A DNA stretch of 21,076 nucleotides from a virus. Below, one piece after another: positions 19,250 through 21,076 of this stretch. Both the position numbers and the translations under genes were made by a program. Under the pieces are notes generated by a model that searched no databases, was not told the DNA's origin, and saw only the letters and a list, made by a program, of their open reading frames with translations. Each line of letters begins with the position of its first letter. Within the stretch, counting starts at the first letter, position 1. Where the stretch lies: positions 1-21,076 of the IMG/VR virus record IMGVR_UViG_3300021091_000492. The stretch is one strand, 5' to 3'.

Positions 19250-20879
19250 TTTCTTTTAGATAAACTAAGTAATCTTTGCCGATGGGATAGTTATACTTAT
19301 AATCTGTTGATAGCAAGTGTATAGTATTTTTAGCTCTTGTTACTCCAGTGTAATAAACTCTACTTTCATCTGATTTTTCTAATTTGCTTTTGTTATTAAA
19401 ATCTGATAACCAATTAGCTTTAGAATAAATTAATACGTTATTGGCCTCACCCCCTTTTACAGAATGAATAGTATCTATTAAAATATTAGGCTCTTTGTTT
19501 AAAGCTTCTTGTCCATATCTTTTTAACAATCTAATAAAATATATTGTTTGTCTTGGACTAAAATTACGTTTTAATACCCACCACCAAGCTTTTTTTTGAA
19601 ATTCATCAGTCATATCTAAACCTGCCCAATCTCTTAAATCATTAAAGTCAAATTCTTGATAATCTGGTATATTTAACCAAAATTTTTGCGTTCTATAATC
19701 AGAGTCTTTAATTTCCCTGATATATTTGTACAGGTTTTCTGCCGCTTTTTTGCCAATCTTTCTGCCATTATTTATAGAAGTCCATGCTTTTATGGCCTCC
19801 CATTGCCTCTCGTCAAAGGACTTATTACCTTTATTATCCTTGTAATATAGGCCAGCATCCTTCGCAGAGGCCCTTAATTCGTTCACAGTTGCATGAATAC
19901 GACCTAATACATACCAAGTGCCAGTAAGTTGATTAAAAGGCACTTCTTTGAAGTTTAAATAGCGTTTAACATAGTTATTTTGATTATCATTATGCGTATA
20001 TACCTTATCTTCACTATCAACTATGCCTCTTCTTATAATTTGTGCAAAATTATACACGGCTTCACCAAACCTTTGTGTCCTACGTAAAACAACCTTTCGA
20101 CCTGGAAAGTAAGTTGTAAAATATTTTGGATCTGCACCATTCCATCTATAGATTGCTTGATCATCGTCTCCGGCTAAATAAATTTTTTTTACATTATCAC
20201 ACATCTTATAAATTACTGACCACTGTAAGGGAGTAAAATCTTGAGCTTCATCTAATATTAATATGTCCAATGGAGGGAACTCTATCTCATCAATGGCTCT
20301 ACCAATCATATCTGTAAAATCTATAAATGAATTTTCTCCTCCTGATCTCTTGTAATGTTCGTACGTGTCTATTTTTCTTAAATAAACATTTAAAGGTTCC
20401 TTTTTATAGGTTTCTCTTTTATAAATTTTTACTGGATCTTCCATCATGTTACGTGCTTTGTCATAGATAGCAAGTGACCAGTCCTTATATGTAAAATTAT
20501 CATCATCAACTCTACTGTCACTTGTTCTTATTAATTTATTTTGCAGAGCAAAATCGAGCATGCAATCTTTCGTATCAAATATTTCTTCTTGAAAATATCT
20601 TCTGCAGTATGAATGTAATGTTCTAAATCTGTTAAAATCTTTTAATGAATACTGAGGAAAAGCTGATAGTGCTCTATCTCTAGCGGTTCTAACTGCTTTA
20701 TTAGTAAAGGAGATAAAAGCAATATTATTTGGATTAATGTTTCTTCGTAAGGCCCCTTTTAAAACTCTTTCAATTAAATTATGTGTTTTACCTGTTCCAG
20801 GGGGCCCAAATATTTTAATCGTTTTTTTGTGTAGGGCTTTCTGTTTTTGGAGCTCTAAATTTGTTGTGGTACTCATCAT
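19239..20879 (-). CDS. superfamily 1 DNA helicase, UvrD/Dda-like
   Basis: About 546 residues from ATG 20879 (GTG 20888 would add three). Motif I is GPPGTGKT (residue 28 onward in the longer form) and motif Ia is ISFTNKAV. Motif II is DEAQD (213-217) and motif III is GDDDQAIYRWNG (240-251). Motif V is TIHSVKGGEA (473-482) and motif VI is YTGVTRAK (513-520). All helicase motifs are intact and in order. It would unwind DNA ahead of the polymerase or load with recombination proteins. It forms a replication operon with DUF3310 and polA. Confidence 0.9.
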   Translation of the reverse strand: MMSTTTNLELQKQKALHKKTIKIFGPPGTGKTHNLIERVLKGALRRNINPNNIAFISFTNKAVRTARDRALSAFPQYSLKDFNRFRTLHSYCRRYFQEEIFDTKDCMLDFALQNKLIRTSDSRVDDDNFTYKDWSLAIYDKARNMMEDPVKIYKRETYKKEPLNVYLRKIDTYEHYKRSGGENSFIDFTDMIGRAIDEIEFPPLDILILDEAQDFTPLQWSVIYKMCDNVKKIYLAGDDDQAIYRWNGADPKYFTTYFPGRKVVLRRTQRFGEAVYNFAQIIRRGIVDSEDKVYTHNDNQNNYVKRYLNFKEVPFNQLTGTWYVLGRIHATVNELRASAKDAGLYYKDNKGNKSFDERQWEAIKAWTSINNGRKIGKKAAENLYKYIREIKDSDYRTQKFWLNIPDYQEFDFNDLRDWAGLDMTDEFQKKAWWWVLKRNFSPRQTIYFIRLLKRYGQEALNKEPNILIDTIHSVKGGEANNVLIYSKANWLSDFNNKSKLEKSDESRVYYTGVTRAKNTIHLLSTDYKYNYPIGKDYLVYLKENDQ

Positions 20880-21076
20880 CCATCTCACTTGTTGTTTTTT
20901 TATTTATTCCATTAGTTTTCTTTTCTTTCGCTTTTTCAAAATCTGGCATATCTACATACCATACATTTTTGACACCCTGAAAAAAATCATGTCTTTTACA
21001 ACCTAAAAAATTTAAAGCTTCTACAGTGGAACTAAACAAGTGTGAAGCATTTCTTTTTATCCAAGAATCTAATGTC
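20815..21076 (-). CDS. unknown protein, C-terminal part (cut by window edge)
   Basis: The frame is open from the right edge to the stop at 20815, giving about 86 residues. It begins LDSWIKRNASHLFSSTVEAL, then CKRHDFFQGVKNVWYVDMPD, and ends in a highly charged tail (FEKAKEKKTNGINKKTTSEM and onward). The last 65 bases overlap the helicase gene, an unusually long overlap. No family recognised from this fragment. An upstream replication gene is likely by position. Confidence 0.5.
   Translation of the reverse strand, partial: TLDSWIKRNASHLFSSTVEALNFLGCKRHDFFQGVKNVWYVDMPDFEKAKEKKTNGINKKTTSEMDDEYHNKFRAPKTESPTQKND

Overview
The window is a piece of a tailed double-stranded DNA phage genome. It is AT-rich and tightly packed, and almost every gene reads on the minus strand. 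A portal protein, both terminase subunits, a family A DNA polymerase, a UvrD/Dda-type helicase and many small phage proteins leave little doubt about its nature. AT-rich codons, the EF-hand/GG-tail proteins between terminase and portal, and overall resemblance to uncultured marine phages suggest a phage of a marine alphaproteobacterium such as a SAR11-like host. The host is an inference. There is no RNA polymerase, capsid, tail, lysis or integrase gene in view, so the window is partial and the lifestyle is open.

Read in transcription order (right to left), the window starts with replication: the tail of an unknown gene, a superfamily 1 helicase, a DUF3310 protein, DNA polymerase I-like polymerase, and a ParB-like protein (16.7-21.1 kb). 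A two-gene plus-strand island follows (16.34-16.74 kb), set off by a divergent promoter pair. Next is an early-type cluster of very small, overlapping genes (14.0-16.2 kb), including a ribbon-helix-helix protein, a double CxxC protein and three tiny membrane peptides. A 487-bp gap (13.54-14.02 kb) holds tandem repeats and what looks like a complete plus-strand non-coding RNA unit with promoter and terminator. The small terminase subunit, a VRR-NUC-like nuclease and several accessory genes come next (9.5-13.5 kb). Their gaps carry GA-rich hexamer repeats and a recurring promoter sequence.

The packaging and head module fills 0.1-9.3 kb: large terminase, six virion or assembly-related proteins of unknown role, the portal, a small proline-rich protein, and the first part of a LAGLIDADG homing endonuclease cut by the left edge. 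The six proteins between terminase and portal differ in length and body, yet all end in a Gly-Gly followed by a short tail. Four of these tails are clearly homologous, and two lie in a near-identical 55-bp direct repeat. This shared C-terminal tail and the plus-strand RNA are the two most unusual things here.

Many genes overlap by 1-26 bases (ATGA or TAATG junctions), so translational coupling is likely. Promoters of the form TTGACA ... TTATCTnnATGGGA recur upstream of several minus-strand clusters, with a common CAACA(A)GGAG leader. All functions were assigned by reading motifs by eye; no database search was possible.
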